The position numbers and the translations under genes are program-made. A stretch of DNA of 5,584 nucleotides from assembly GCA_031259935.1 (NCBI GenBank), contig JAIRKV010000127.1, positions 1 through 5,584 on the forward strand. Direction: 5' to 3'. Below are positions 5,200 through 5,584 of the stretch, one piece after another (within the stretch, counting starts at the first letter, position 1; each line of letters begins with the position of its first letter). The notes beneath the pieces are model-generated. The model was not told the origin of the DNA. It worked only from the letters and a program-made list of their open reading frames with translations, and ran no database searches. The DNA comes from Prevotellaceae bacterium. GTDB lineage: Bacteria > Bacteroidota > Bacteroidia > Bacteroidales > UBA932.

Positions 5200-5304
5200 T
5201 AAAAAACATGAACTTTTTTAAAATTTATTATTTAAATGCCGTGCAGCCAATAAATTACAAAAACACACTAATGTTCAAAACTGTCGATTTTGCCATAAAA
5301 AAGC

Positions 5305-5324
5305 AAAAAATATGATTATATTTT
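5305..5324 (-). terminator. Weak AT-only terminator candidate for the hydrolase transcript
   Basis: On the minus strand AAAATAT and ATATTTT form a 7-bp stem with loop AATC, followed by TT, then GC and a run of six T. It lies about 57 bp past the hydrolase stop. The stem has no G or C, so stability is low. Confidence 0.25.
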
Positions 5325-5380
5325 AAAATAAACTGCATATAAAAAGTAAAGTTTTGTTAAATGCTTGATATAAAACAGTT

Positions 5381-5584
5381 TTAGATAACGCTTTTCAACC
5401 ATCTGAAAAGGTTGTGATAAACTTTTTCGCGCACGGTTTTTATCGATAATATCAAATCGTGTTTTCCGTCTTTTATTGACTGAATAGTAACGTTGTTGCC
5501 GAGTTTCGGCGCATGTTTTATAATATCTTTGATATTCAAAACTATATCGGCGCAAATTATATCGTCATTCCATTTGTCGGCTTT
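5381..5584 (-). CDS. Alpha/beta hydrolase (serine aminopeptidase/lysophospholipase-like), C-terminal part
   Basis: The gene enters from the right edge; its last 67 codons are visible, ending at TAA 5383-5381. The fragment contains C-A-D-I-V-L-N-I-K-D-I, then GNNVTIQSIKDGKHDLILS and a tail REKVYHNLFRWLKSVI. This arrangement, a V-T strand followed by D-G-x-H-D-L and a final amphipathic helix ending in W-L, is typical of the C-terminus of alpha/beta hydrolases of the S33/lysophospholipase-like group. The His of KHDL (codon 5461-5459) would be the catalytic-triad His. The nucleophile Ser and the acid lie outside the window, so substrate and activity cannot be judged. No signal or membrane element is visible in this part. 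The gene converges on the PASTA-T9SS-rluD operon. Confidence 0.75.
   Translation of the reverse strand, partial: KADKWNDDIICADIVLNIKDIIKHAPKLGNNVTIQSIKDGKHDLILSIKTVREKVYHNLFRWLKSVI

Larger units (their letters stand above)
4393..5380. other. 988-bp intergenic region between convergent genes
   Basis: No established gene lies here. From left to right it holds the operon terminator (4413-4436), a 22-bp tandem array with an inverted cap (4467-4585), a possible 39-residue minus ORF (4612-4731), TATCCG palindromes (4787-4808), a long-loop inverted repeat (4822-4867), two opposing consensus promoters (4861-4890 plus, 5170-5199 minus) with mutually antisense small ORFs between them, two hairpins (5001-5014 and 5076-5097), and an AT-rich tail (5210-5380) whose only feature is a weak terminator-like hairpin for the hydrolase transcript. 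No tRNA, rRNA or transposase remnant is recognisable. Confidence 0.6.

Noticed and set aside
4667..5244. AATGCCGTGC at 4667-4676 and 5235-5244 as direct repeats bounding a mobile element
   Set aside because: Only 10 bp match, neither copy abuts terminal inverted repeats, and no transposase or remnant lies between; a chance match is sufficient.
5330..5381. AAACTG / CAGTTT inverted repeat after the hydrolase stop as its terminator
   Set aside because: The stem is only 6 bp with a loop of about 40 nt and no adjacent T-run on the minus strand; the AT hairpin at 5305-5324 is a somewhat better candidate.
5316..5555. 79-codon minus-strand ORF at the right edge
   Set aside because: It is a different frame of the stretch that reads as the alpha/beta hydrolase C-terminus; the hydrolase frame has the recognisable K-H-D-L and W-L tail motifs, while this one is a basic, unrecognisable shadow.

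Overview
The window looks like a chromosomal piece of a Bacteroidota genome, most likely a Bacteroidales-type organism with a type IX secretion system (T9SS). The signs are a protein with a typical type A T9SS C-terminal sorting domain, a lipoprotein whose mature N-terminus (C-S-K-D-D-E) matches the Bacteroidota surface-lipoprotein export signal, several TAnnTTTG promoter boxes instead of E. coli -10 hexamers, starts with A-rich leaders and no Shine-Dalgarno sequence, and AT-rich spacers between GC-richer genes.

Layout. Positions 1-188 (minus) hold the first 62 codons of a small lipoprotein gene that runs off the left edge. A 322-bp divergent spacer (189-510) carries outward-facing promoter boxes and two adjacent hairpins. 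Positions 511-4392 (plus) hold a tight three-gene operon with gaps of 5 and 1 bp: a membrane-anchored protein with three PASTA domains, a 661-residue T9SS-secreted protein, and an RluD-family 23S rRNA pseudouridine synthase. A probable intrinsic terminator follows at about 4413-4436. Positions 5381-5584 (minus) hold the last 67 codons of an alpha/beta hydrolase that runs off the right edge and converges on the operon.

The 988 bp between rluD and the hydrolase (4393-5380) is the least ordinary part. It contains a 22-bp tandem repeat array capped by an inverted copy, a possible 39-residue ORF in what may be a dispersed repeat, a cluster of TATCCG palindromes, and two face-to-face consensus promoters (TTG-N19-TAnnTTTG on each strand). 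Each of these promoters sits 20-29 bp before the ATG of a small ORF, and the two ORFs are antisense to each other. This is the best candidate for something undescribed, either an antisense-regulated small-gene pair or a structured RNA. No homology could be checked.

How the genes fit together: the PASTA protein probably faces peptidoglycan in the periplasm, the T9SS protein is exported to the cell surface, and RluD modifies the ribosome. Co-transcription suggests growth-linked expression of envelope and translation functions. From general knowledge, PASTA and RluD-type genes are often neighbours in Bacteroidota, frequently near ddl, but ddl is not visible here.
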